This document shows, piece after piece, positions 50,178-59,472 of a DNA stretch of 64,000 nt. Under the pieces are notes generated by a model that ran no database searches, was not told the origin of the DNA, and was given only the letters and a program-made list of their open reading frames with translations. How positions within the stretch are numbered: the first letter of the stretch is position 1; every line of letters begins with the position of its first letter. The position numbers and the translations under genes were made by a program. Origin of the DNA: Phycisphaerae bacterium (GTDB lineage: Bacteria; Chloroflexota; Anaerolineae; 4572-78; J111). The DNA is taken from the NCBI GenBank assembly GCA_028285035.1, contig JANQQF010000003.1, forward strand, positions 36,929 to 100,928, written 5' to 3'.

Positions 50178-50828
50178 CTACAGCACCCCAGCCGCCCAGA
50201 GCATCCCCCGCCATTGGATTTCGCGTACTTCAGGCACATCGAAATCTTTGGCAACATGACCAAGCGAACTATAAAAGACACGACCTTGCCCCCAACGGCG
50301 CTTCCAAACGACGGGCATCACTGTGCCATTGACCCAGGGAGCGACACCGGTTTGAAAGGTGGTTGTCGCCAGCACCTCATTGGAGGGATCGACGTGCATG
50401 TAATATTGCTCGGAATGCATCTGGAAATCGGAAATTCCTTGCGTGATGGGGTCGGTGTGATTGGTGATATTGACGGTGTAGTCGATGATGTCACCAGGAT
50501 GGGCCACCCACTGCCCACCAACCATCCATTGATAGTCAGGATTGTTGCGAAACGAGTCACCCATCCCACCGTGCCAGCCCGCGATGTTCACGCCACCTTT
50601 CACGGCCTCAAGCAAGCCCGTTTCCTGTGCTTTGGTGATCGTGCCCATCGTCCAGACAGGCACAATTAAATCGAGGGCTTGAAGCTTGGCTTGGTCCAAA
50701 TAGACATCCAATGTATCTGAAATCTCAACCGCAAAATCAGCGGCTTCGAGCAGGGGGGCAAAAATATCGATGCACGCTTTGGGTTCGTGACCTTCCCATC
50801 CCCCCCAGACCATTAAGGCTTTTTTCAT
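50178..50828 (-). CDS. ThuA-like protein
   Basis: 216 residues, typical for ThuA-like domains of the class I glutamine-amidotransferase-like fold. It begins [16 protein letters not shown] and contains [17 protein letters not shown], a [11 protein letters not shown] block and [17 protein letters not shown], followed by [20 protein letters not shown], all characteristic. Family members are linked to sugar (trehalose or glycoside) metabolism, often with dehydrogenases, in keeping with the aldo/keto reductase next to it. No signal peptide. Divergent from the molybdopterin oxidoreductase. Confidence 0.88.
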   Translation of the reverse strand: MKKALMVWGGWEGHEPKACIDIFAPLLEAADFAVEISDTLDVYLDQAKLQALDLIVPVWTMGTITKAQETGLLEAVKGGVNIAGWHGGMGDSFRNNPDYQWMVGGQWVAHPGDIIDYTVNITNHTDPITQGISDFQMHSEQYYMHVDPSNEVLATTTFQTGVAPWVNGTVMPVVWKRRWGQGRVFYSSLGHVAKDFDVPEVREIQWRGMLWAAGVL

Positions 50829-50935
50829 ATGAGTTCACCTAGTTTTGATGATTTTAATTGCAAAGGAGCATACGCTTTGTCATCTATTTCGGCAAACCTG
50901 ATTGGGGGGGAGAATCAGACTCAATCTTAAAAAAT

Positions 50936-50964
50936 TTGACATCTCCAGCGAATGTTATAGTATA
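50936..50964 (+). promoter_or_regulatory. Possible promoter for the molybdopterin oxidoreductase
   Basis: TTGACA (50936-50941) with TATAGTATAG starting at 50956; the best -10 within this block gives 16-17 bp spacing. It leaves a leader of about 160 nt before the ATG at 51129. The divergent gap 50829-51128 holds nothing else that I can support. Confidence 0.45.
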
Positions 50965-51128
50965 GCCAAAGAACGACCGTCACAGATTTGCAATAATAAC
51001 CAAATCGCTTATCACCCAATGACTAGCCTCGCAGCTACCACCACCTCAGTGATCATAACCAATCGAGATAATCTTCGTAATTGTCTCGCGAAAATTTTTC
51101 ACCCAATAGCATAAAAAAGGAGTCACTG

Positions 51129-53273
51129 ATGTCTGCTAATGGAACCAAAACTGTTCTTTGTGCCTGCCCCCACGATTGCCCGGATACCTGCTCGATGGTC
51201 ATCACCATCGAGGATGGCCGAGCCACAAAAGTTGCCGGAAATCCTGAGCACCCCTTCACTCAGGGTGGTCTGTGCGTCAAGGTGAATGACTATCAAGAGC
51301 GGGTTTACAGCCAAGATCGGGTGCTGTATCCGCTCAAACGCTCTGGTCCTAAAGGGAGCGGTGAATTTGAGCGCATTAGCTGGGATGAGGCCTTGAACAC
51401 CATCAAGGCTCGTTGGACTGAAACCATTGAGGCACAAGGCCCCACCGCTATCACTTCCTACAATTATCTAGGTCAAGAGGGTATCCTCAACGGCATGTGG
51501 ACGGGTGATCCTTTCTTTAACAAGCTCGGGGCCACGATTACAGAGCGGACATTCTGCGACTCAGGCTCAGCCACTGGGCACATCATGACTATCGGCCCTA
51601 CTGCAGGCATTGATCCAGAAAGTTTTGTGCACTCCAAATATATCATCCTCTGGGCTTGCAACACCATTAGCACCAATCTCCATCACTGGCCCTTCATTGC
51701 CGAGGCCCAGAAACGGGGAGCCAAGGTGGTTGTCATTGATCCTGTCAGAACGCGGACGGCGGAGAAGGCAGACTGGCACATTCCCGTACGCCCTGGCACA
51801 GATGCGGCCTTGGCTCTGGGGATGATGAATGTGATTATTGCCGAAGATTTGGTTGATCACGATTATGTCGAAAAATACACGGTCGGTTATGATGAATTAA
51901 AAGAACGAGCGGCGGAGTATCCACCGGAGAAAGTATCAGAAATCACGGGCGTCTCGGTCGAAGATATTCAAACGTTAGCCCGAGAGTATGCCACGAGCCA
52001 ACCGGCCGTCATTCGCCTAGGCGTCGCTGTCGAGCGTCACTCTGGTGGTGGGCAGACTGTGCGAGCCTTATGCAGCTTGCCCGCTCTCGTCGGGGCCTGG
52101 CGTCAGGTTGGGGGTGGCATTTTGCAGCTTACAGTATGGGCCTTTCCCCTTAACTGGGGTGTTATTCTGCGCCCGGATTTTATTACCCCAGGCACTCGCA
52201 TCTTAAACCAATGGCGACTTGGCCCCGCTTTAACAGGCGAGATGGAACTTGATCCACCCATTCAATCTCTTTTGGTCTACAACTCTAATCCGGTGGTTGT
52301 GGCCCCTGAGCAGGACAAAATCGTGGCGGGTTTGTCACGCGAAGATCTCTTTACGGTAGTTCATGAGCAATTCTTGACCGACACCGCAATGTACGCTGAT
52401 ATCGTGTTGCCAGCCACAACCCAGTTGGAGCAACTTGATTTGATGTACTCCTGGGGCCACTTCTATCTACATCTGAATCCTCCCGCGATTGAGCCTGAGG
52501 GTGAAGCTGTTTCAAATACAGAGCTGTTCAGACGGCTGGCCAAAACAATGGGCTTTGATGATCCCTTCTGGCAGCGCAGTGATGAAGAGATGGTGCAGCA
52601 ATGTCTCGATTGGGACAACCCTGTCTTGGAAGGGATCACGCTGGAGTTACTTCAGGAGCAAGGGTACGCCAAGCTCAATATGGGTGGGGCTGATAACTAT
52701 GCCCCTCACGCAGAGGGGAACTTCCCCACCCCAAGCGGCAAATGCGAGCTTAAATCATCGCTGGCCGAACAGCTTGGCAATTTTGTGGGTGGCATCTTCC
52801 GGCAAGGCTCGGAGGAGTTCCAAAATGATGGCACCCCCATCGACCCCCTGCCGCACTACGTTCCACGGAACGAATCAGCTGCAACCAATCCAGAATTGGC
52901 CGCCAAATATCCGCTCAACATCCTCTCCCCCAAAAGCCACGCCTTTATGAATTCCAGTTATGGCAATCAAGCCAAACAGCGCAATCACGCGGGCGAGCAG
53001 CATATTATGATCCACAGTCAAGATGCGGGCAGTCGGGGTCTGGCTGAGGGACAAATGGTCAAAGTATTTAATGATCGAGGTTCGTTTGAGGCCGAAGTCA
53101 AGATCACGGATACTATGATGCCGGGTGTCGTTTTAGCGCCGATGGGTTACTGGCGCAAATTCAGCCAAGGCGGCTCTACGGTCAATGCCGTCAATTCTGG
53201 CAGATATGCCGACCTTGGCCGTGCCCCAACCTTCTCTGATAATCTCGTTGAAGTGGCCCTAATCGAGAGCTAA
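51129..53273 (+). CDS. Molybdopterin oxidoreductase of the DMSO-reductase superfamily
   Basis: 714 residues from the ATG at 51129 (AGGAG upstream). The N-terminal [4Fe-4S] site is Cys13-x3-Cys17-x3-Cys21-x27-Cys49, and the segment FCDSGSATG (142-150) lies where the molybdenum ligand is expected. It has DPVRTRTAEKADWHIPVRPG and SGGGQTVRALCSLPAL, and a C-terminal MGD-binding domain (PSGKCELKSSL, NDRGSFEAEVKI). No Tat signal, so probably cytoplasmic. There is no FeS or membrane subunit beside it. Substrate unknown. Confidence 0.87.
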   Translation: MSANGTKTVLCACPHDCPDTCSMVITIEDGRATKVAGNPEHPFTQGGLCVKVNDYQERVYSQDRVLYPLKRSGPKGSGEFERISWDEALNTIKARWTETIEAQGPTAITSYNYLGQEGILNGMWTGDPFFNKLGATITERTFCDSGSATGHIMTIGPTAGIDPESFVHSKYIILWACNTISTNLHHWPFIAEAQKRGAKVVVIDPVRTRTAEKADWHIPVRPGTDAALALGMMNVIIAEDLVDHDYVEKYTVGYDELKERAAEYPPEKVSEITGVSVEDIQTLAREYATSQPAVIRLGVAVERHSGGGQTVRALCSLPALVGAWRQVGGGILQLTVWAFPLNWGVILRPDFITPGTRILNQWRLGPALTGEMELDPPIQSLLVYNSNPVVVAPEQDKIVAGLSREDLFTVVHEQFLTDTAMYADIVLPATTQLEQLDLMYSWGHFYLHLNPPAIEPEGEAVSNTELFRRLAKTMGFDDPFWQRSDEEMVQQCLDWDNPVLEGITLELLQEQGYAKLNMGGADNYAPHAEGNFPTPSGKCELKSSLAEQLGNFVGGIFRQGSEEFQNDGTPIDPLPHYVPRNESAATNPELAAKYPLNILSPKSHAFMNSSYGNQAKQRNHAGEQHIMIHSQDAGSRGLAEGQMVKVFNDRGSFEAEVKITDTMMPGVVLAPMGYWRKFSQGGSTVNAVNSGRYADLGRAPTFSDNLVEVALIES

Positions 53274-53287
53274 GTGACTTTATTTGT

Positions 53288-53314
53288 AAGGAAGGGGATC
53301 GAGTCCCCTTCCTT
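53288..53314 (+). terminator. Terminator-like hairpin after the molybdopterin oxidoreductase
   Basis: An 11-bp perfect stem (AAGGAAGGGGA with its complement) and 5-nt loop, 15 nt after the stop. The following T content is modest. Confidence 0.7.
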
Positions 53315-53437
53315 CGTTCAAAAGCGCCATTTACATCCTTAAATTTTTTGCCCCAATTCCCACTCTGTTGTACGATCATTGGCAACTCTGATACTTTGTA
53401 AAATTGAATGTCTTCTCAAGAGGAGGATAGATAACAT

Positions 53438-54511
53438 ATGGCTGAAGCACGAGATGTTTTATTGGTTGGCAGTCTCCCCTTTGAAAACGAGGAAATTGCG
53501 ATGCAGCATGCCCTTGAGGTTGTGGGTGGCAATTTGCTGGCATTACCTGACGGTGAAATTGGCGAAAAGTCAGAGAAATATCCATTAGGTAATCGGGCGG
53601 CCTGGGTGCAAGCCATCATCGATTTATGCGAGCAAGATAGTGATAATTGGGATGTAGTCACGGCTGGCGAACGCGGCAGTAATGGCTTTCCCACCGGATA
53701 CGAAACTGGCCCAAAGGTAAAGCCTAAACGCTCGGCCAGTGAGATGCACAAGTATCTCAACTTTCGATGGTTAGAATACTTTCAGCAAAGTTACCCCATA
53801 TTCAAAAAGCTTCGTGAGGAGCATGGTCAACCTGATCTCAAATTCCAAGTTGGCCTGCCCACGGGGTTGGGTATGACCTTTGGGATGATGAATCCGATCA
53901 CAGCCCTACGCTACGCTGGAGCATTTAACAAACGAATGGCATATGAAGCCAATGAAATTATAAAAATCGCTACCCCAGGCGATGTTGTCTTTCAGCTTGA
54001 GGTGCCTGGTGAGGTGGCAATGGCCTACAAATTGCCCAAATTTATGGTTAATCTAGCCCTGCGGTCAATCATCGATTTGGTCAACCAAATTAATCCCAAT
54101 GCGCCTATTGGCATCCATCTCTGCTTTGGTGATTTGAACAACGAGGCACTGGTTCGGGCCGATACCTTAGACAAATTGGTTCATTTTACTAATGCCTTGA
54201 TCGAAAAATGGCCAAAAACGCATAGATTGGATTATATTCATTTCCCTTTGGCTGAAGCTGCTGATCCTCCGCCCTTGGACTCAAGCTACTATAGCCCTCT
54301 GAAAGATGTGAATATGCCAGATGGAGTGAAGTTTATCGCCGGGTTCGTTCACGATAAACGAACTGAGGCAGAACACCGGCAAATCCTCAAAGCCATTGAA
54401 GATTTGCGCGGCCATTCAGTCGATATCGCCTGCTCTTGTGGCCTAGGGCGTCGCCCCCAGGAGGTTGCGGAGGCGCTGATCGAGATCTCGCAGAAGTTGG
54501 CTATCAGTTAA
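53438..54511 (+). CDS. MetE/UROD-superfamily-like protein
   Basis: 357 residues. The N-terminal VLLVGSLPFENEEIAM, the ALPDGEIGEKSEKYPLG segment and later metal-ligand-type motifs GIHLCFGD (about 225) and ACSCGLGRR (about 338) resemble the catalytic domain of cobalamin-independent methionine synthase. A methyltransferase role with Zn bound by the His/Cys positions is inferred; the substrate is unknown. GAGGAGG lies about 11 nt before the ATG. It follows the molybdopterin oxidoreductase but is separated by a hairpin, so coexpression is uncertain. Confidence 0.75.
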   Translation: MAEARDVLLVGSLPFENEEIAMQHALEVVGGNLLALPDGEIGEKSEKYPLGNRAAWVQAIIDLCEQDSDNWDVVTAGERGSNGFPTGYETGPKVKPKRSASEMHKYLNFRWLEYFQQSYPIFKKLREEHGQPDLKFQVGLPTGLGMTFGMMNPITALRYAGAFNKRMAYEANEIIKIATPGDVVFQLEVPGEVAMAYKLPKFMVNLALRSIIDLVNQINPNAPIGIHLCFGDLNNEALVRADTLDKLVHFTNALIEKWPKTHRLDYIHFPLAEAADPPPLDSSYYSPLKDVNMPDGVKFIAGFVHDKRTEAEHRQILKAIEDLRGHSVDIACSCGLGRRPQEVAEALIEISQKLAIS

Positions 54512-54535
54512 AAGAACCGTTACCTAAAACTTAAC

Positions 54536-55447
54536 TCAAACCGGCTCCGCTTCTTTCTCCGTTTGCAACAGCACAATCCCAAAAGCCACAATCCCTCCAC
54601 CGAGCAAGGCTAGGGTAATGTTCTCGGGGGGTTGCAGTCCCAAGGCAGGCATGACCGTAGACACCCCTAATTGCATAAGTACGGCAATGAAGGCAAAAGA
54701 GATAAAGATGAGGGAGGATTGGGCAGGGCCAATATATTGCACGGCAAAGTTGTAGCTCAGCCAAGCCAAGGCGCGCATCACGCCGATGAGCAGCATCAAG
54801 AACAGGGCTACAAAACCAAGTTCAAGGAAGCCAGTGGTCGGGGTAAAGGGAAGCAAGAGAACTCCACCGATCAGCAAGGAAATGCCGGTCACCCAACGGG
54901 CATCTTTTTGATCAAGCAGAGGCTTGAAAATGATGATTCCGACGGCAAAGCTCAAGGGGGCCAAAATGGCGTAAAGCGTGCCCCAGCTGGCCTCTAATTG
55001 TAGGGAGGTGGGGTCAAAATTGATGAGCAGCGTACCCCCCACGGCCATTGCCCCGGCGATCCAGCGACGCAGGGAGAGGACTTCGCCCAAAAAGATGATG
55101 GCGAGCACGACAACGAAGGGTGTTTCGAGCTGACCTAACAGGGCAGTTTTTCCGGCCCCGAGTTGACCAATCGCAGCTAAAGCGAAGACAATGCCAGCTA
55201 CGTAGAGTAACGAGGCCGCAATAATCAGCCGTACCCACTCAACAGGTCGCCACATCTCCCCAAAACTGACCCGCCCCGACCAAGCCCCAAAAAGCAACAA
55301 CGCTGCTCCAGAAAAATTGCCAAATAGAATAATCACCAAGGAATCAACCGTGTAGAATCTGAGCAAAATTTCGGTCATGACAATCATCATTCCGGTCAAA
55401 AGGGCAGCAGCGAAGGCATAGAGGCCATATTTGAATTGGTTGGTCAT
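54536..55447 (-). CDS. EamA-family (DMT) transporter
   Basis: 303 residues with ten predicted TM helices, in two EamA repeats of about five. The first has ALLTGMMIVMTEILLRF, and the half ends FLGEVLSLRRWIAGAMAVGG, a typical EamA end motif. The second repeats this as GLQPPENITLALLGGGIVAFG. Such proteins export metabolites or amino acids. It lies 25 nt from the MetE-like gene, convergently, and 131 nt upstream of the men operon end. Substrate unknown. Confidence 0.9.
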   Translation of the reverse strand: MTNQFKYGLYAFAAALLTGMMIVMTEILLRFYTVDSLVIILFGNFSGAALLLFGAWSGRVSFGEMWRPVEWVRLIIAASLLYVAGIVFALAAIGQLGAGKTALLGQLETPFVVVLAIIFLGEVLSLRRWIAGAMAVGGTLLINFDPTSLQLEASWGTLYAILAPLSFAVGIIIFKPLLDQKDARWVTGISLLIGGVLLLPFTPTTGFLELGFVALFLMLLIGVMRALAWLSYNFAVQYIGPAQSSLIFISFAFIAVLMQLGVSTVMPALGLQPPENITLALLGGGIVAFGIVLLQTEKEAEPV

Positions 55448-55578
55448 TGTATCCTTTTAGGTTTTGGATGATTAGCGATCTACACTTAAAAACAGGGGTA
55501 TTGGATGTAGACCAAGTAGAAAGGATTAAGGGGTAAGAGTTAGGGGAAGTAATTTTTTCCCTAGCTCCTTACTTTGTG

Positions 55579-56700
55579 CTACTTAATCCCTACTCCAATC
55601 TCCTTCAAATTTGCTAGTCGGTCAATTTTTCCGGTGGGAGTTTCTTTGAACTGTTTGGCAAAATAAAATTCACGGGGAATTTCATAACGGCTCAACGACT
55701 TAGCCAGTTCAGTTCGAATTGTCTCAATCATTTGTGAGGACAAAATCTCGCCCTCAATCATCGCGATCACTTTTTGCCCCAAACGCTCATCAGGCACAGG
55801 TCCGACAAAAAAGCGGCGGTGGGCTAAACGAGCATCATCAAAGTGAAACAACAGCCGATCCAAGGCCTGCTCAATTGTCTCAATTTGCACCTTCACCCCA
55901 CCCGAATTGATAGTGTGATCAGCCCGCCCCAACCACTTGAAAGTACCATCGGGTCGCAAATCCGCCAAATCATTCGTCACCAATTTTTCACCATAGGTGA
56001 CAGGGGCGGCGATGGTTAGACAACCACGCTCATCCAGGCCGAGTTCAATCTCAGGGAAAGGGACAAAGTAATCATTGGCTTGGGGGCCATTCAAGCGTCG
56101 CAAGGCAATGTGGGTGACTGTTTCGGTCATCCCATAAGTGTGATAAATCGGTGCAGCCACAGTTTGCAGTTGTTGATGCAATGCCGCACCGACCGGTGCC
56201 CCCCCTACTAAAATCCCCTTCATTTTATCCAGAATTGGCCGCTTTTCTGGTGTTTTGGTCAAAACGTTTTGCAATTGGAGCGGGACCACGGCCGTGAAGT
56301 CGAAATGAGCGTCAGGGGGAAAATCGGCCAAGGGGTTGCCTGATGGCTCAATCACCGTCAGATGTAAGCTTAACTCAAATCCACGAACCAACATCATCAT
56401 TCCGGCGATAAAGTGGGTGAAGAGGCAGACCAGGGCTTTATCGCCCGCCTGTAGCCCAATCGCTTGCCCTGTCGCTTGGGCACTGAGCTGCATTTGCTGA
56501 CGAGTTAAAGTGAAAGATTTGGGCTTTCCTGTCGAGCCAGAGCTGTGGACTACAAACTCGTTTTGCCCAGCGTACCACTTGTGGGCAAAACCCAACACCC
56601 CGACTTCATACGGCGTCAAATCCATTGTATCAACTGTTTCTGGGCCTGCTTTGAGGTCGGCTAAACAAAAAGTTCGATCTTTAAAGGTTATCGATGTCAT
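55579..56700 (-). CDS. menE: o-Succinylbenzoate-CoA ligase
   Basis: 373 residues, short as in other MenE proteins. AMP-binding motifs are present: SSGSTGKPKSF (P-loop), YGMTETVTH, and the A8-type WLGRADHTINSGGVKV; the catalytic Lys is in ETPTGKIDRLANL. It makes o-succinylbenzoyl-CoA for naphthoate synthesis. Its 5' end overlaps menC by 20 nt. It is the last gene of the cluster. Confidence 0.9.
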   Translation of the reverse strand: MTSITFKDRTFCLADLKAGPETVDTMDLTPYEVGVLGFAHKWYAGQNEFVVHSSGSTGKPKSFTLTRQQMQLSAQATGQAIGLQAGDKALVCLFTHFIAGMMMLVRGFELSLHLTVIEPSGNPLADFPPDAHFDFTAVVPLQLQNVLTKTPEKRPILDKMKGILVGGAPVGAALHQQLQTVAAPIYHTYGMTETVTHIALRRLNGPQANDYFVPFPEIELGLDERGCLTIAAPVTYGEKLVTNDLADLRPDGTFKWLGRADHTINSGGVKVQIETIEQALDRLLFHFDDARLAHRRFFVGPVPDERLGQKVIAMIEGEILSSQMIETIRTELAKSLSRYEIPREFYFAKQFKETPTGKIDRLANLKEIGVGIK

Positions 56701-57772
56701 TGATCTGTGAAAAATCCCAAGCGAGAGCTTGGTCGTAAATTAAGGTTGTCCCCTTCAACTGTAGGGGAGATGGAATGTTATTCTCAAATAGCTGACCGGT
56801 GCCCATCGCTTGGGTCAGGGTCGGTTTGAGTGTGCTCACCCACTGACAAAGGGCGTTGAGTCCCACATTTGACTCCAACATTGAATTCACCCACCAACCC
56901 ACGCCAGCGTGTTCAGCCAAGGTAATCCATTCTTCGGCAGATTGGAAACCACCAATCAAGCTAGGCTTGAGGACGAGGTAATGTGGACGGATGGTTTGGA
57001 GTAGGGTGTACTTTTCGGTTGAGGTGGAGATGTCAATCAGCTCTTCATCAAGGGCCAGAGGGATAGGGCTATCAGCACACAACGCCGCCATTGCTTCCCA
57101 TTGTCCCGGCTTCAATGGTTGCTCCAAAGCCGCAATCTCAAATTCAGCCAGCCGCTGCAATCGTACCAAAACATTTTCAAGAGTAAAGGCTCCGTTCGCA
57201 TCCAAACGCAGTTCGATTTTGTCGGCGGAAAATTCACGCCGAATATCAGTCAACAGGGCACACTCTTCCGCAAATTCAAGGGTACCAATCTTCATCTTGA
57301 TGCAGGTGAAACCCTGCTCGACCTTACGGCGCACTTGCCCCAGCATATCGGCGCGGTCGCCCATCCAAATCAAGCCGTGGGTGGGAATGGCCTGATCACC
57401 GGTAAAAAAAGACGCCGCAAAGAGCCGTCGTTGTCCGCCACCAAACCAATCCAACAGGGCCATCTCCAAGCCAAAGGCCAAGGCTGGGTATCCCGCCAAA
57501 TCTAAATCGACAGGGGAGAGACCCTCATTGAGTTGTTGACACACCTCAGCCAGCTTATCTTCAAAGCCAGCGCCGCCGTCAACACTCAAACCCGTCAGAG
57601 GCGCACACTCGCCCAGACCAAAGCAGGTAGGATCGTCGGGATCAGCCAATTTGAGGAAAAATGTCTCTTTGGTATGCAACGCCCCCCGTGAAGTACCCGC
57701 TGGCTTTTTGAAGCGGAGGGTGTAGGCTTGGTAGCTAGCGTGAAATTGTTTCATAGCGTTTTTAGAGTTCAC
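56681..57772 (-). CDS. menC: o-Succinylbenzoate synthase
   Basis: 363 residues from a GTG at 57772 (AGGA nearby); an ATG at residue 7 is an alternative. Enolase-superfamily residues are clear: CIKMKIG (Lys-x-Lys), LRLDANGAF (Asp), ALEQPL (Glu), ALDEEL (Asp) and VLKPSLIGGF (Lys). It dehydrates SHCHC to o-succinylbenzoate. It overlaps menE and is 11 nt after the TIGR01777 gene. Confidence 0.92.
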   Translation of the reverse strand: MNSKNAMKQFHASYQAYTLRFKKPAGTSRGALHTKETFFLKLADPDDPTCFGLGECAPLTGLSVDGGAGFEDKLAEVCQQLNEGLSPVDLDLAGYPALAFGLEMALLDWFGGGQRRLFAASFFTGDQAIPTHGLIWMGDRADMLGQVRRKVEQGFTCIKMKIGTLEFAEECALLTDIRREFSADKIELRLDANGAFTLENVLVRLQRLAEFEIAALEQPLKPGQWEAMAALCADSPIPLALDEELIDISTSTEKYTLLQTIRPHYLVLKPSLIGGFQSAEEWITLAEHAGVGWWVNSMLESNVGLNALCQWVSTLKPTLTQAMGTGQLFENNIPSPLQLKGTTLIYDQALAWDFSQINDIDNL

Positions 57773-57783
57773 AAAATTCCTAA

Positions 57784-58710
57784 TTAATTTGAATAAAGTG
57801 ACTGTAAGGCCAGGTCAATTGTGGGATATTTGAATTCAAATCCTTCTTCGGCCAAACGGCTGGAGACGCAATAACGACCATACAGGGCAAGCTCTGGGTC
57901 AGTGTTCAACATTAAAGGCGCACCGATTTTAACCATCCACGGCATAGCAGGCAGGCCGATGGATACACCCATCGCTTTTCTTAATTGACGCATAAACTCT
58001 GAGTTTGAGACAGGATTCGGAGCAGCCGCAATATAAATCCCTTGCATACTTTCATCTGTAATGGCCCGAATAAAAATTCGATTCATATCAGTTTCATGTA
58101 CCCAGCTTATCCCTTGTTGACCATGCCCAACGGTGCCTCCTAAACCAAGTTTGGTAACAAAGGCCAGGCGGGGCAAGGCCCCATCCCTTCGCCCCAACAC
58201 AAAACTGGTGCGCAAAATCACTTGACGCATCTCTGGCAGGACAGCTTCGTTGTAGGCCTTTTCCCAGGCCTGCCCCACAAAGGGAGCCAGCCCATAGCCA
58301 TACGCAGAGGTTTCCGTGCATACATTTTTAGGGGGATCGCCATAAATGTGAGCTGTGGACATCTGTACCCAGACTGGCGGCGGTTTTTTTATTTGGCGTA
58401 GGGCCTGTCCAATAAGCTGGGTTGTTTCAACCCGTGAGCGCAAAATCAGATCACAGTTATCAGGTGTTTTAATACAATCAACAGATTTTCCGGCCAAGTT
58501 GACTAATCCATCGGCCCCATCTAATTTATCGACCCACTCGTCCAGTGAACTACCGTCCCAAAGGACGTGCTGCCACACGCCATCGGTTTTTGGCGGATTT
58601 CTTGAAATGAGGCAAACGTCATAACCTAGCTCTAACAAGGCTTGGGCTAGATTAACGCCTAAAAACCCTGAACCGCCAGTAATCACAATTTTTCGCTTTG
58701 ACGTATCCAT
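57784..58710 (-). CDS. TIGR01777-family nucleotide-sugar epimerase-like protein
   Basis: 308 residues. Rossmann motif [17 protein letters not shown] at the N-terminus, [12 protein letters not shown], and a DUF1731-like C-terminal segment ([20 protein letters not shown]). This is the SulA/YfcH-type short-chain oxidoreductase-like family, whose substrates are generally not known. Its position between menC and DUF2071 inside the menaquinone cluster suggests a linked but undefined role. Start ATG at 58710. Confidence 0.88.
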   Translation of the reverse strand: MDTSKRKIVITGGSGFLGVNLAQALLELGYDVCLISRNPPKTDGVWQHVLWDGSSLDEWVDKLDGADGLVNLAGKSVDCIKTPDNCDLILRSRVETTQLIGQALRQIKKPPPVWVQMSTAHIYGDPPKNVCTETSAYGYGLAPFVGQAWEKAYNEAVLPEMRQVILRTSFVLGRRDGALPRLAFVTKLGLGGTVGHGQQGISWVHETDMNRIFIRAITDESMQGIYIAAAPNPVSNSEFMRQLRKAMGVSIGLPAMPWMVKIGAPLMLNTDPELALYGRYCVSSRLAEEGFEFKYPTIDLALQSLYSN

Positions 58711-58738
58711 TTTCCCACCACCTTAAATCCTACTCATT

Positions 58739-59461
58739 TCAATAATAGATGGATTCTCTGCCGTGCCACTCGTGTTCAATATTTTGCATCAACAGGGCAT
58801 TATCAAATTGAACTGAGCCAGTTGGAAATAGCTGATCATCATCAAAAAAGCTCGACTCCACCTTGTCCACACTTAATGGTTTGACACTCCAATTGAAGGT
58901 TCTCAACTCTAATCCATCATAGGTTCCTGCCTGCCTCGTCGCTGAATACCCTAATGACCCGTTTTCAAAAAAATCAGAAACCTCCTCCAACGCGTTAAAA
59001 ATTGACTGGTCTGGCAGCTTATCTGACAAATGAGCTTTAACACTGACGTGAGTCTCACCATCCTTACTATCTAAACTGACCTGAAACTGGTCATCATTCT
59101 CTTGCACGGTGAAATCAGCCAAAGAATGTACCCCCGGAAATAAATTACCCCCAATCAGGGCATTTAATCTTGATGAAGTATCCCGACGGGGGATATAAAC
59201 CCCTTCGCGATAACGCCTATTGTCTCGCCATTGAACGGCGATACGATGGGCGGCATTTTCGGAATTCAGCCCGAATTGCGTTGGAATAAATTTTGGCCGA
59301 ATAGATTTGAGACGAATGAGACAAACGCCAGCAATAGCCACACCCTTGACTAATTTGGGTTCAAAAGGTGAAGGCAAAACCTTACTCAAAACATCTGGCT
59401 CAACTTGATAGTTAATGAGAATACGGCGATCAATAATACCTTGGATAACTGGAACTCTCAT
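58739..59461 (-). CDS. DUF2071 (YqjF-type) protein
   Basis: 240 residues. Begins MRVPVIQGIIDRRILINYQV, with KGVAIAGVCLIRLKSIRP, REGVYIPRRDT and the C-terminal end, resembling DUF2071. The function of the family is unknown; the fold is probably an acetoacetate-decarboxylase-like beta-barrel. It sits 12 nt after menD and 28 nt before the TIGR01777 gene. No signal peptide or TM helix is seen. Confidence 0.8.
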   Translation of the reverse strand: MRVPVIQGIIDRRILINYQVEPDVLSKVLPSPFEPKLVKGVAIAGVCLIRLKSIRPKFIPTQFGLNSENAAHRIAVQWRDNRRYREGVYIPRRDTSSRLNALIGGNLFPGVHSLADFTVQENDDQFQVSLDSKDGETHVSVKAHLSDKLPDQSIFNALEEVSDFFENGSLGYSATRQAGTYDGLELRTFNWSVKPLSVDKVESSFFDDDQLFPTGSVQFDNALLMQNIEHEWHGRESIYY

Positions 59462-59472
59462 TTATAAATCCT

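Noticed and set aside
50902..51114. 70-codon plus-strand frame before the molybdopterin oxidoreductase
   Set aside because: It overlaps the likely promoter and leader, and shows no recognisable protein features.
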